This document shows positions 47,742-54,888 of a stretch of DNA of 64,000 bases, piece by piece. Position 1 is the stretch's first letter. Every line of letters starts with the position of its first letter. The position numbers and the translations under genes are program-made. The notes below the pieces were generated by a model. That model saw only the letters and a list, made by a program, of their open reading frames with translations, searched no databases and was not told the origin of the DNA. The DNA is from Kribbella qitaiheensis. GTDB taxonomy: Bacteria; Actinomycetota; Actinomycetes; Propionibacteriales; Kribbellaceae. The stretch is taken from positions 3,658,001 to 3,722,000 of the forward strand of contig NZ_CP043661.1 in the NCBI RefSeq assembly GCF_014217565.1, written 5' to 3'.

Positions 47742-48760
47742 TCAGGCTGCGGTGAGGCGGAACGACTGGGCGGTGCTGCCGTTGCAGGTCAGCTGGACCA
47801 GTTGGGTGGAGTCGGCCGTGGAAGCGCCCGGTACTGCGAGGCACTTGTTGTTGAGGCGGCTGGTGAAGTGGAAGTAGCCGCTGCCCTCCGAGACTGCCTG
47901 CCACTGCTGGTTGGTGCCGTTGCTGTAGGTCCACAGCTGCAAGCCGGCATTGTCGGCCGAGGACACCCCGGTCACGTCGACCACCTTGGTGGCGTCGTTG
48001 CGGTTGTTGATCCGGACGAACCCGTCGGAGGTCGGCTGGAACTGGTACTGCTGCGCCTGCGATGAGTTGCAGGCGTATTGCTGAATGACAGTGCCGTTCG
48101 CGACACCGGCAGACCGGGCATCGACGCACTTGTTGTTGGCCTTGTTCGCCACCGAGTACCACGCGGTCGGCGACGGCTGGTCGACTGGCGGCACCGTCGT
48201 ACCGCCACCGCCGAGCCACTTCAGCGCGTCCATCATGAACTGGTTCTGCGCCGGGCTGTCGAAGGTCGACGAGAGCCGGGTGTTCGTCTGGTAGTTCATC
48301 GCGTTGTGGCCGAAATTGGCGTAGATCATCTTGTAGTTCTTGTTGGCCCAGATGATCGGGTAGTAGCCGGAGTACCAGGTCTGGGCCGGGTCGGTGCCGA
48401 CCGGGAAACTGGACGGGTCGATCGAGGCCAGGATCTGGATGTTCGGGTTGGTACGCAGGTCGTTCTGCCAGCTGTACCACTCACTCACCGACGAGCGGAA
48501 CGTGGCAGGCGTGTTGACCAGTGAGGGGTGCGAGCGGTTCTCCGCCTTCAGGAGGCGACCAGCCCGTCCCAGTCCGGCAACCGGGGATTCTGGTACGCCG
48601 GTACGCCGCCGCTCGCCTGCGCGGCAGAACCGCCGGCCGGGAGCACCGGCGACGCGGGGGCGAGTGAGGGAACCGCCAGCACCATCGCACCGGCCGGCAG
48701 ACCGATCAGGGCAGGCAGAACTTTCCGAGCGGCCCTTGGGCGGATCCCCTCAGTAACCAA
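47742..48760 (-). pseudogene. truncated and frame-disrupted ThuA-like/RICIN-type lectin protein
   Basis: The downstream part (47742-about 48530) encodes the C-terminal half of a ThuA-like domain (HPSLVNTPATFRSSVSEWYS, ILASIDPSSFPVG, MIYANFGHNAMNY) and a RICIN beta-trefoil (about 140 residues, with QQYQF, QQWQA and QSFRL repeat ends). The upstream part (48548-48760) has another frame: a TTG-started signal peptide ending near SAAQA, then VPAYQNPRLP, which resembles the start of GH3 glycosidases, and a stop. The N-terminal half of ThuA is missing. Probably a deletion that fused two secreted glycoside-active genes. The break lacks the GGGCCG context of the other frameshifts. Confidence 0.65.
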
Positions 48761-48847
48761 GTCATTACGCGGAGAAATTTCAGGTCTTAAATTAACCTAC
48801 GGACTAACCGGCGCAAAGACTTCGGCAAGCCTTTTCCGAAAGGTCTC

Positions 48848-49708
48848 TCACTTTTCCGTGCTGAGCAGCCGCTGACTCCCGATGACCGACAGCAGTTCGA
48901 GCCGCTCGGCGCTCACGCTGCCCGGCCTGGCGGTGAAAACCAGTAGTGTCTGCTGCTGCTCCAAGTCATCCAGCAGCTGGCAGTGCAGCTCCAGCTCGCC
49001 GACGCCCAGGTGGCGGAACCGCTTGGCTTCCAGGTGCCGGATCCCTACCTCGTGCACGCCCCAGAGCCGACGGAACTCCTCGCTACCGTCCAGCAGCGCT
49101 CGCAAGATGCTGCCCGCTCGTGACTTGTCCCCGTCGGTGGCGTAGACGGATCGCAGCCCCGAGACCAGGACCCGGCTGTGGTTGGCGCGCACCTCGTCAT
49201 CGGCGTACAGGTCCCGTTCGCCTTCGCGCAGGAACCAGCGGTGGATGGCGCTCCGTTCGAGCCCTTCGAAGTTCGTCAGCTCGCCCTCGAAGGCGATGTC
49301 CATCGGCGTCTGCAGCAAGGTCTCGCCGAGCCGGTTCAGCACCTGGGCGGGGGTGTCGACCAGGCGGTCGATGATCCGTAGCAGGCCGGGATTCACGTGG
49401 TCGCCGCCGGCCGATCGCGGCGGAACGCCATGCCCTGCCAGGACATAGAGATGATCCCGCTCAGCCAGCGTCAGCCGCAGAGCGCGGGCGATGGCCGCGA
49501 GCATCTCCATCGACGGTTGCGGCCCACGACCGCCCTCGAGTCGGCTGTAGTAGTCGGTCGACATCACCGCGAGCGAGGCGACCTCCTCGCGGCGCAGGCC
49601 CGGAGTACGGCGCCGGCGGCCGCGTGGCAGGCCGATGTCCTCAGGCTGCAGAGCCTCCCGCCGTTTGCGCAGGAAGTCGGACAGTTCCAGGTACTCCATA
49701 CCGTCCAT
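48848..49708 (-). CDS. XRE-family regulator with MmyB-like ligand-binding domain
   Basis: 286 residues from ATG at 49708; ATG at 49699 (MEYLELSDFLRKRRE) is the more usual family start. HTH (about 8-75): LRREEVASLAVMSTDYYSRLEGGRGPQPS. The C-terminal MmyB-like PAS fold (about 105-280) includes RWFLREGERDLYADDE and LHCQLLDDLEQQQTLLVFTA. The group commonly controls an adjacent SDR gene; here a divergent SDR lies across a perfect palindrome. Confidence 0.92.
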   Translation of the reverse strand: MDGMEYLELSDFLRKRREALQPEDIGLPRGRRRRTPGLRREEVASLAVMSTDYYSRLEGGRGPQPSMEMLAAIARALRLTLAERDHLYVLAGHGVPPRSAGGDHVNPGLLRIIDRLVDTPAQVLNRLGETLLQTPMDIAFEGELTNFEGLERSAIHRWFLREGERDLYADDEVRANHSRVLVSGLRSVYATDGDKSRAGSILRALLDGSEEFRRLWGVHEVGIRHLEAKRFRHLGVGELELHCQLLDDLEQQQTLLVFTARPGSVSAERLELLSVIGSQRLLSTEK

Positions 49709-49729
49709 TGTTCAGCAGCGGCGGACGTT

Positions 49730-49754
49730 AGCCACTGCTCGTCGAGCAGTGGCT
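49730..49754. promoter_or_regulatory. palindromic operator between XRE regulator and SDR genes
   Basis: AGCCACTGCTCG-T-CGAGCAGTGGCT: perfect 12-bp arms around one base in the 91-base divergent region. Probable binding site of the XRE regulator. Confidence 0.75.
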
Positions 49755-49799
49755 GAACCGAGCCTGGTTGCGCGGTCCGATCCGCCCGACTGTGGAGAC

Positions 49800-50543
49800 A
49801 TGAAAACGACAGGCAACACGATCTTCCTGGCCGGCGGCACCTCCGGACTCGGCCTCGGGCTGGCACTGCGGTTCCGCGACCTCGGCAACAAGGTGATCAT
49901 CAGCGGCCGGCGCAAGGAACTGCTGGACCGGCTGGCCGCCGAGCACCCAGGACTGGAGACGATCGCACTCGACGTCGCCGACCCGGACTCGATCACCGAC
50001 ACCGTCGAACAAGTCATCGCGGCCCACCCCGACGTCAACGTGGTGATCACGATGGCCGGCATCATGCTGCCGGAGAATCTGCTCGACGCGGGGCACCTGA
50101 GCGTCACCGAATCGACCGTGACCACGAACCTGCTCGGCACGATCCGGGTGATCAGCGCCTTCCTGCCCCACCTGGTGGCTCAGCAGGACGCGGCCATCCT
50201 CACCGTCTCGTCCGGCCTGGCCTTTGTGCCACTGGCGATCACACCGACGTACAACGCGACCAAGGCCGCCATCCACAGCTACACGCAGAGCCTGCGGCTG
50301 CAACTCGCGGACACGTCGATCCAGGTGATCGAGCTGATCCCGCCGGCCGTCCAGACCGCACTGATGGGCCAGGAGAACAGCGAGCACGCGCTGCCGCTCG
50401 AGGTCTACCTGACCGACACGATGGAGATCCTGCAGACCCGGCCAGACGTCGCCGAGGTCGTCATCGAGCGCGTCGAGTTCCTCCGCAACGCGGAGCCTGA
50501 GGGCCGCTACGACCAAACCGTCGCGGCCCTCAACTCACACTGA
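49800..50543 (+). CDS. SDR-family oxidoreductase (DltE-like)
   Basis: 247 residues from ATG at 49800 (MKTTGNTIFLAGGTSGLG). Cofactor motif GGTSGLGLGLA with ISGRR, Ser in LTVSSGLAFVP, catalytic YNATK, and LIPPAVQTALMG. All classical SDR residues are present. Short-chain dehydrogenases of this clade are typical targets of MmyB-type XRE regulators. Substrate unknown. Confidence 0.92.
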   Translation: MKTTGNTIFLAGGTSGLGLGLALRFRDLGNKVIISGRRKELLDRLAAEHPGLETIALDVADPDSITDTVEQVIAAHPDVNVVITMAGIMLPENLLDAGHLSVTESTVTTNLLGTIRVISAFLPHLVAQQDAAILTVSSGLAFVPLAITPTYNATKAAIHSYTQSLRLQLADTSIQVIELIPPAVQTALMGQENSEHALPLEVYLTDTMEILQTRPDVAEVVIERVEFLRNAEPEGRYDQTVAALNSH

Positions 50544-50575
50544 CAACGCCCGCCGGCGCCACGCAGTACCAGGAA

Positions 50576-50875
50576 TCAGTCGGCGAGCGCCTGCTCGATG
50601 CGCTCGACCTTGGCGGCGAGCTGGCCGGTGAAGCCGGGGCGGATGTCCGCCTTCAGCACCAGGCCGACGCGGGGCGAGACCGCGGTGACCGCTTCCACGG
50701 CCTGTTTCACCACCGCCATCACCTCGTCCCACTCTCCCTCGATGTTGGTGAACATCGCGTTGGTCTCGTTCGGCAGGCCGGAGGCGCGGACGACGCGGAC
50801 CGCCTCGGCGACCGCCTCGCTCACGCCACCGGTCTCGTCCCCGGCAGCCGGGCTGATACTGAAGGCAACGATCAT
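50576..50875 (-). CDS. thiamine-binding/MTH1187-family protein
   Basis: 99 residues, ferredoxin-like fold typical of MTH1187/YqgV: IVAFSISPAAGDETGGVSEAV, ETNAMFTNIEGEWDEVM and VLKADIRPGFTGQLAAKVERIE. Homologues bind thiamine or related ligands as tetramers; the role is uncertain. Convergent with the SDR gene. Confidence 0.85.
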   Translation of the reverse strand: MIVAFSISPAAGDETGGVSEAVAEAVRVVRASGLPNETNAMFTNIEGEWDEVMAVVKQAVEAVTAVSPRVGLVLKADIRPGFTGQLAAKVERIEQALAD

Positions 50876-51045
50876 TCGTCCAGCATCTCAGCTGCCTCGT
50901 TGGCCCGGCGCTCGGCACCGGAGGTCGTCAGCAGCGGCTTCTCCTTGATGCACCGACATCATGAACAGATCCGCGGTCGCCGCGCCCGCAAAGGACGGCA
51001 AGGTCTTCTGCTCGACCCTGACCCCCGACCGCCGCTCGATGTGGT

Positions 51046-51179
51046 TGTGCACCGGCTGAGCATTCCTCCCCCGGAAAACACTCACCGGACGCACAAGGCG
51101 GTCAGCAGACCTTGCCGTTCCGCGCCTTTGTGCACGGCCTGAGCATGCGATCGGCCCAGAACACTCAGCCGATGCACAA
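51046..51179. repeat. pair of related 51-base fold-back units
   Basis: Units at 51046-51096 and 51129-51179 are the same length. They share TGTGCAC, CTGAGCAT, AACACTCA and GCACAA at identical offsets, while the centre differs. In each the two ends are complementary (TGTGC...GCACA), with small bulges. The spacing is 83 bases. Confidence 0.7.
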
Positions 51180-51262
51180 AGACATCCGTACCGCGGGTAA
51201 CCGGGGCGGGGTTTCCAGGCGCGGCCTAGGTGATCCGGTTCACGGTAAAGGCCTCTAGGGAA

Positions 51263-51279
51263 ACATAGCTTTCCTATGT
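51263..51279 (+). promoter_or_regulatory. MarR-type operator
   Basis: ACATAG-N5-CTATGT dyad immediately before the MarR gene start. Probably the autoregulatory site of the MarR-MFS operon. Confidence 0.65.
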
Positions 51280-51280
51280 A

Positions 51281-51739
51281 ATGTGGTTCTCCGTGATCGC
51301 TACTGACCTTTCGAAGCTTGGTGTTGATGTGGTGGTGGCCGCGGCGCGGCTGACGCGGCTGGCGAGCCGGGATGTGAGTTCGCTGCCGCATGCCGCGATG
51401 CGGCTGATGGGGCGGCTCGACGAGCTCGGGCCGACCCGGATCAGCGACCTGGCCAAGGCCGACCGTTGCTCCCAGCCGACCATGTCCAACCTGGTTCAGC
51501 GTCAGGAGGAGAACGGCTGGGTCCGGCGCGAACCCGACCCGGCCGACTCCCGCGCCAGTCTGATCAGCCTCACCGACGCGGGCCGGTCCGAGCTGGACCA
51601 GGCCCGGTACGAAGCCGGCGCGGCCATCGCCGCCCGGATGAGCCGGCTCGCGCCGTCCGACCTCGCCACCCTGCAGGCCGCGGTCACCGTCATGCATTCC
51701 ATCCTCACCCTCGATCCGATGGAGGACACGCCCCGGTGA
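51281..51739 (+). CDS. MarR-family transcriptional regulator
   Basis: 152 residues from ATG at 51281; GTG at 51293 is also possible and would leave room for the operator. Winged HTH: LGPTRISDLAKADRCSQPTMSNLVQRQEE as the HTH and VRREPDPADSRASLISLTDAG as the wing with the conserved DxRxxxxxLT pattern. The stop overlaps the GTG of an MFS exporter (GTGA), the standard MarR-efflux arrangement. Confidence 0.93.
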   Translation: MWFSVIATDLSKLGVDVVVAAARLTRLASRDVSSLPHAAMRLMGRLDELGPTRISDLAKADRCSQPTMSNLVQRQEENGWVRREPDPADSRASLISLTDAGRSELDQARYEAGAAIAARMSRLAPSDLATLQAAVTVMHSILTLDPMEDTPR

Positions 51740-52956
51740 GTAGCAGCAACAGTTCCTTTCTGAAGCAACCCAAGTCGGTCTGGGCCGTCGCGTTCGCCTG
51801 TGTGGTCGCGTTCATGGGCATCGGCCTGGTCGACCCGATCCTCAAACCGATCGCGGAGCAGTTGCACGCGAGCCCGTCCCAGGTGTCGCTGCTGTTCACC
51901 AGCTACATGGCCGTCATCGGCGTCGCGATGCTGATCACCGGCGCGGTCTCGAGCCGGATCGGCGCGAAGCGCACGCTACTGATCGGCCTGGCCATCATCG
52001 TCGTGTTCAGCGCCTTGGCCGGTCTGTCCAACTCGATCGGCATGATCGTCGCCTTCCGGGCCGGCTGGGGCCTGGGCAACGCGCTCTTCATCGCGACCGC
52101 GTTGGCGACCATCGTCAACTCCGCCAGCGGATCCGTCGCGCAGGCGATCATCCTGTACGAAGCGGCGCTCGGCGTCGGCATCGCGGCCGGCCCGCTGGTC
52201 GGCGGTGAACTCGGCACGATCTCGTGGCGTGGACCGTTCTTCGGCGTCGCCGTGCTGATGACGATCGCACTCGCCGCGACCGCCTTCCTGCTGCCCGCAT
52301 CGCCGCCGGCCCCTCGCCGTACGTCGATCATCGAGCCGTTGAAGGCATTGCGGCACCGGTCGCTGGCGACTGTCGCGGTCACCGCACTGCTGTACAACTT
52401 CGGCTTCTTCACACTGCTCGCGTTCACCCCGTTCCCGCTGGAGATGTCCGCCCGGCAGATCGGCCTGATCTTCTTCGGCTGGGGTATCGGCCTCGCGCTC
52501 ACTTCGGTCTTCGCGGCTCCCCGGCTGCAGCGCCGGTTCGGCACGATCCCCGTAGTACTGACTTCGCTCGTGCTGTTCGGTGCCGACCTGGCCGTGATGG
52601 GCGTCTATGCGCACCACCGTCCGGTCCTCGCCGTCGGCGTGATCGTGGCCGGCCTGTTCCTCGGCGTGAACAACACCCTGATCACCGAGGCCGTGATGGC
52701 GGCAGCCCCGGTCGAGCGCGGTACCGCCTCCGCGGCGTACAGCTTCGTCCGCTTCTCCGGCGGCGCGGTTGCTCCGTGGCTGGCCGGCAAGCTCGGCGAA
52801 GAGGTCAACATCCAGCTCCCCTTCTACGTCGGCGCCTTCGCCGTACTGCTCGCGGTCGGTGTGCTCGCCTCCGGCTGGAAGCCGCTGTCCCACCTCCGTA
52901 CTCCGACCGCCCACTCCGAGGCCGAAGCCGAGGCACTCACCAGCGCCGACGCCTGA
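51736..52956 (+). CDS. MFS drug-efflux transporter
   Basis: 406 residues, 12 predicted membrane segments. FMGIGLVDPILKPIAEQLHASPSQVSLLFTSYMAVIG is the typical start of the DHA1 12-TM drug exporter group, followed by GAVSSRIGAKRTLLIGL (motif A) and LYEAALGVGIAAGPLVGGELG (motif C of antiporters). Start GTG at 51736 overlaps the MarR stop, so efflux is probably induced by the compound MarR senses. Confidence 0.92.
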   Translation: MSSSNSSFLKQPKSVWAVAFACVVAFMGIGLVDPILKPIAEQLHASPSQVSLLFTSYMAVIGVAMLITGAVSSRIGAKRTLLIGLAIIVVFSALAGLSNSIGMIVAFRAGWGLGNALFIATALATIVNSASGSVAQAIILYEAALGVGIAAGPLVGGELGTISWRGPFFGVAVLMTIALAATAFLLPASPPAPRRTSIIEPLKALRHRSLATVAVTALLYNFGFFTLLAFTPFPLEMSARQIGLIFFGWGIGLALTSVFAAPRLQRRFGTIPVVLTSLVLFGADLAVMGVYAHHRPVLAVGVIVAGLFLGVNNTLITEAVMAAAPVERGTASAAYSFVRFSGGAVAPWLAGKLGEEVNIQLPFYVGAFAVLLAVGVLASGWKPLSHLRTPTAHSEAEAEALTSADA

Positions 52957-52982
52957 CCGGCACCCGCCCGCATCCTCTCCCT

Positions 52983-53108
52983 GATCCGGGGTTGTGTCCC
53001 GACCGACAGGCAATAGACCCGGAATCACCCCGCGCATCGTCCGGCTGAGCGTGCCGCCCGTACGCTCGGCCGACTATTACCTGTCGGTCGGGACGCGACC
53101 CCCGGATC
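52983..53108. repeat. 126-base fold-back between MFS and TetR genes
   Basis: Arms 52983-53016 and 53074-53108 pair over about 34 bp with a few changes, several of which keep G-U pairing. The 57-base loop holds an inner dyad (GCTGAGCGT/ACGCTCGGC). The organisation resembles the fold-back before nuoD although the sequence differs. It may terminate the MFS operon or regulate the tetR gene. Confidence 0.8.
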
Positions 53109-53126
53109 GGAAGGCCTCTCTCATCA

Positions 53127-53146
53127 ACCATACCAAACAGTATGGT
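53127..53146 (+). promoter_or_regulatory. TetR-type operator
   Basis: ACCATAC-N6-GTATGGT perfect 7-bp dyad, 12 bases before the TetR start. Probable autoregulatory site. Confidence 0.7.
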
Positions 53147-53158
53147 ATGTTCTGTGGC

Positions 53159-53716
53159 ATGGCGACGAGAGCGGACTGGCTCGATACGGGTCTTCGACTG
53201 CTGGCCGAGGAGGGGGCGCCGGCCGTCACGATCGATCGGCTGACGGCCGGTCTCGGTCTCAGCAAAGGCTCGTACTACCACCATTTCCAGGGCGTCGGCG
53301 GCTTCCGGACCGCTCTGCTCGAGCACTTCGAGACGCTGTTCACCACCCGCTTGATCGACACGGTGGAAGAGAAGCCGGACACGACCGCCGAGGTGAAGCT
53401 GGTCCAGCTGATGGAACTCGTCCTGGCCGGCCCCGAAGACGCCAAGCTGGAGATCGCCGTCCGGGCCTGGGCGTTGCAGGACGGCGAGGCGCGGCAGGCG
53501 CAGGAGCGCGTGGACCGCGCGCGTACGCAGTACCTGCAGAGGCTTTGCCATGGTCTGGAAAGCAGCCTGATCGACCCGGACCGGCTGGCGGAGTTGCTTT
53601 ATCTGATTCTGATCGGCGCCGAGCAGGTGCTGCCGCCCGTTCCGTCGGAACGGCTGCGCGGCCTGTACGCCGACACTTTGCGACTGGCCACCGGCAGGTC
53701 GCTGCTCCAGCCCTGA
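53159..53716 (+). CDS. TetR-family transcriptional regulator
   Basis: 185 residues from ATG at 53159. HTH (about 5-50): WLDTGLRLLAEEGAPAVTIDRLTAGLGLSKGSYYHHF. The C-terminal ligand domain is helical. A DUF2867 gene follows after nine bases with an AGGAGG site and is probably in the same operon. Confidence 0.93.
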   Translation: MATRADWLDTGLRLLAEEGAPAVTIDRLTAGLGLSKGSYYHHFQGVGGFRTALLEHFETLFTTRLIDTVEEKPDTTAEVKLVQLMELVLAGPEDAKLEIAVRAWALQDGEARQAQERVDRARTQYLQRLCHGLESSLIDPDRLAELLYLILIGAEQVLPPVPSERLRGLYADTLRLATGRSLLQP

Positions 53717-53725
53717 GGAGGCACC

Positions 53726-54226
53726 ATGGCCGTTCGTACCGATCTGCCCGAGTTGACGGATCTCCTTCCCACCGCCGATGTCGTCGACGTGAAAACCGCG
53801 ACCGGCACCGTCACCCTGCGCGAGTTCATCGCCGGTTCGCTCGGCTCGTCGCCGATCTGGATCAAGGCGCTGTTCGCGGTCCGCATCGTCGTCGCCAAGG
53901 CGCTGCGACTGGACACCGCCTGGGTGCCGCCGCAGCCCCGACTGCGACCCGAAACCGTCAGCTTCACACCAGGCGATCCGGCGGCGTTCTTCGAGGTCGT
54001 CCGCGGCGAGGAGGACCACTACCTCCTGCTCAAGGTCACCGACAACCACCTGATCGGCTACCTCGCCTACATCACCGACGACGCCTCCCCCGACCGCAAT
54101 TTCAAGGTCGTCACCCTGGTCCACTACCTACGCCCGGTCGGCCGCTTCTACTACACCGCAATCAGCCCGTTCCACCACCTGGTCATCCACAACATGATCC
54201 GCTCAGGCCTACGCGCTAACCGCTGA
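53726..54226 (+). CDS. DUF2867-family protein
   Basis: 166 residues, strong AGGAGG site before ATG at 53726. DUF2867 pattern: DLPELTDLLPTADVVDVKTATG, PIWIKALFAVRIVVAKAL, FEVVRGEEDHYLLLKVTDNHL and VTLVHYLRPVGRFYYTAISPFHHLVI. No catalytic motif known. Probably controlled by the TetR protein upstream; convergent with the next gene. Confidence 0.85.
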   Translation: MAVRTDLPELTDLLPTADVVDVKTATGTVTLREFIAGSLGSSPIWIKALFAVRIVVAKALRLDTAWVPPQPRLRPETVSFTPGDPAAFFEVVRGEEDHYLLLKVTDNHLIGYLAYITDDASPDRNFKVVTLVHYLRPVGRFYYTAISPFHHLVIHNMIRSGLRANR

Positions 54227-54235
54227 ACGTCCGCG

Positions 54236-54799
54236 CTACCGCAGTACGGCAAGGAGGGCGTGGAAGTCGGCTCGGTCGAAGTCGCGCGCGCCGATCAACG
54301 CCTGGAGGAGGATGCCGTCGAGGGCGGCGACGAGCAGGCTGGCCTTGTGCGGATCGCTGGTGAAGCTCCGTGCGATGTCCGTCAGCGGCCCGAGCCAAGC
54401 GGCCGCCGCCTCTCGTAGCGCGGGTCGACGGGCGGCCAGGAGATAAAGCTCGTACTCCGCGAGCGTGCGTCCCCGCCGATAGACCAGGCAGTGCTCGATC
54501 AGCCGGGCCAGCTCATCGGCCGGCCGGGCGCCGAGCTCATTGACCCGCTCCTGCAACTCGGCGGCAAGATCCTCGGCGGCCCATGTCAGCGCCGCCACCA
54601 GCAGGTCGTCGAGGCTCGCGAAGTGGTACGTCGTGGACGCCAGCGACACTCCGGCCTCGGCCGCGACCGCCCGGTGGCTGACCCCCGCGACGCCGTCGCG
54701 CTCCACCACGGCAAGGGTCGCGATCAGCAGCTCGGTCCGCCTGGCCTGACCGCGGACCCGGCGGCCGTCGACTCGCCTGGCAACGCCCCTGACCTGCAC
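54236..54799 (-). CDS. TetR-family transcriptional regulator (BetI-like HTH)
   Basis: 187 residues from GTG at 54799 ([17 protein letters not shown]); the basic N-terminus is followed by [44 protein letters not shown]. The C-terminal domain is Leu/Ala-rich and helical. Divergent from fbiC with an ATCAG-N10-CTGAT dyad between them, so it could regulate F420 synthesis as well as itself. Confidence 0.92.
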   Translation of the reverse strand: MQVRGVARRVDGRRVRGQARRTELLIATLAVVERDGVAGVSHRAVAAEAGVSLASTTYHFASLDDLLVAALTWAAEDLAAELQERVNELGARPADELARLIEHCLVYRRGRTLAEYELYLLAARRPALREAAAAWLGPLTDIARSFTSDPHKASLLVAALDGILLQALIGARDFDRADFHALLAVLR

Positions 54800-54811
54800 G
54801 AACGCCAAACT

Positions 54812-54831
54812 ATCAGGACAGACGTACTGAT
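54812..54831. promoter_or_regulatory. dyad between tetR and fbiC
   Basis: ATCAG-N10-CTGAT in an AT-richer 89-base divergent region, 12 bases upstream of the tetR GTG. Candidate TetR operator. Confidence 0.5.
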
Positions 54832-54888
54832 TGTTTTTCGCCTCCCAAATCGGCGGAATGCGCCGAAACGCGACATAGGCTCGTCGCC

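Larger units (their letters stand above)
50876..51280. other. intergenic region with twin hairpin repeats
   Basis: About 405 bases with no credible gene. Contains two related 51-base fold-back units (51046-51096, 51129-51179) and the MarR operator. Short open frames have no family resemblance. Confidence 0.6.

Noticed and set aside
46543-48480. 645-residue frame extending the BNR protein upstream
   Set aside because: The upstream 280 residues are the shadow of the RICIN/ThuA gene in another frame. The signal peptide at MRTLRSAALAAG fixes the true start at 47637.
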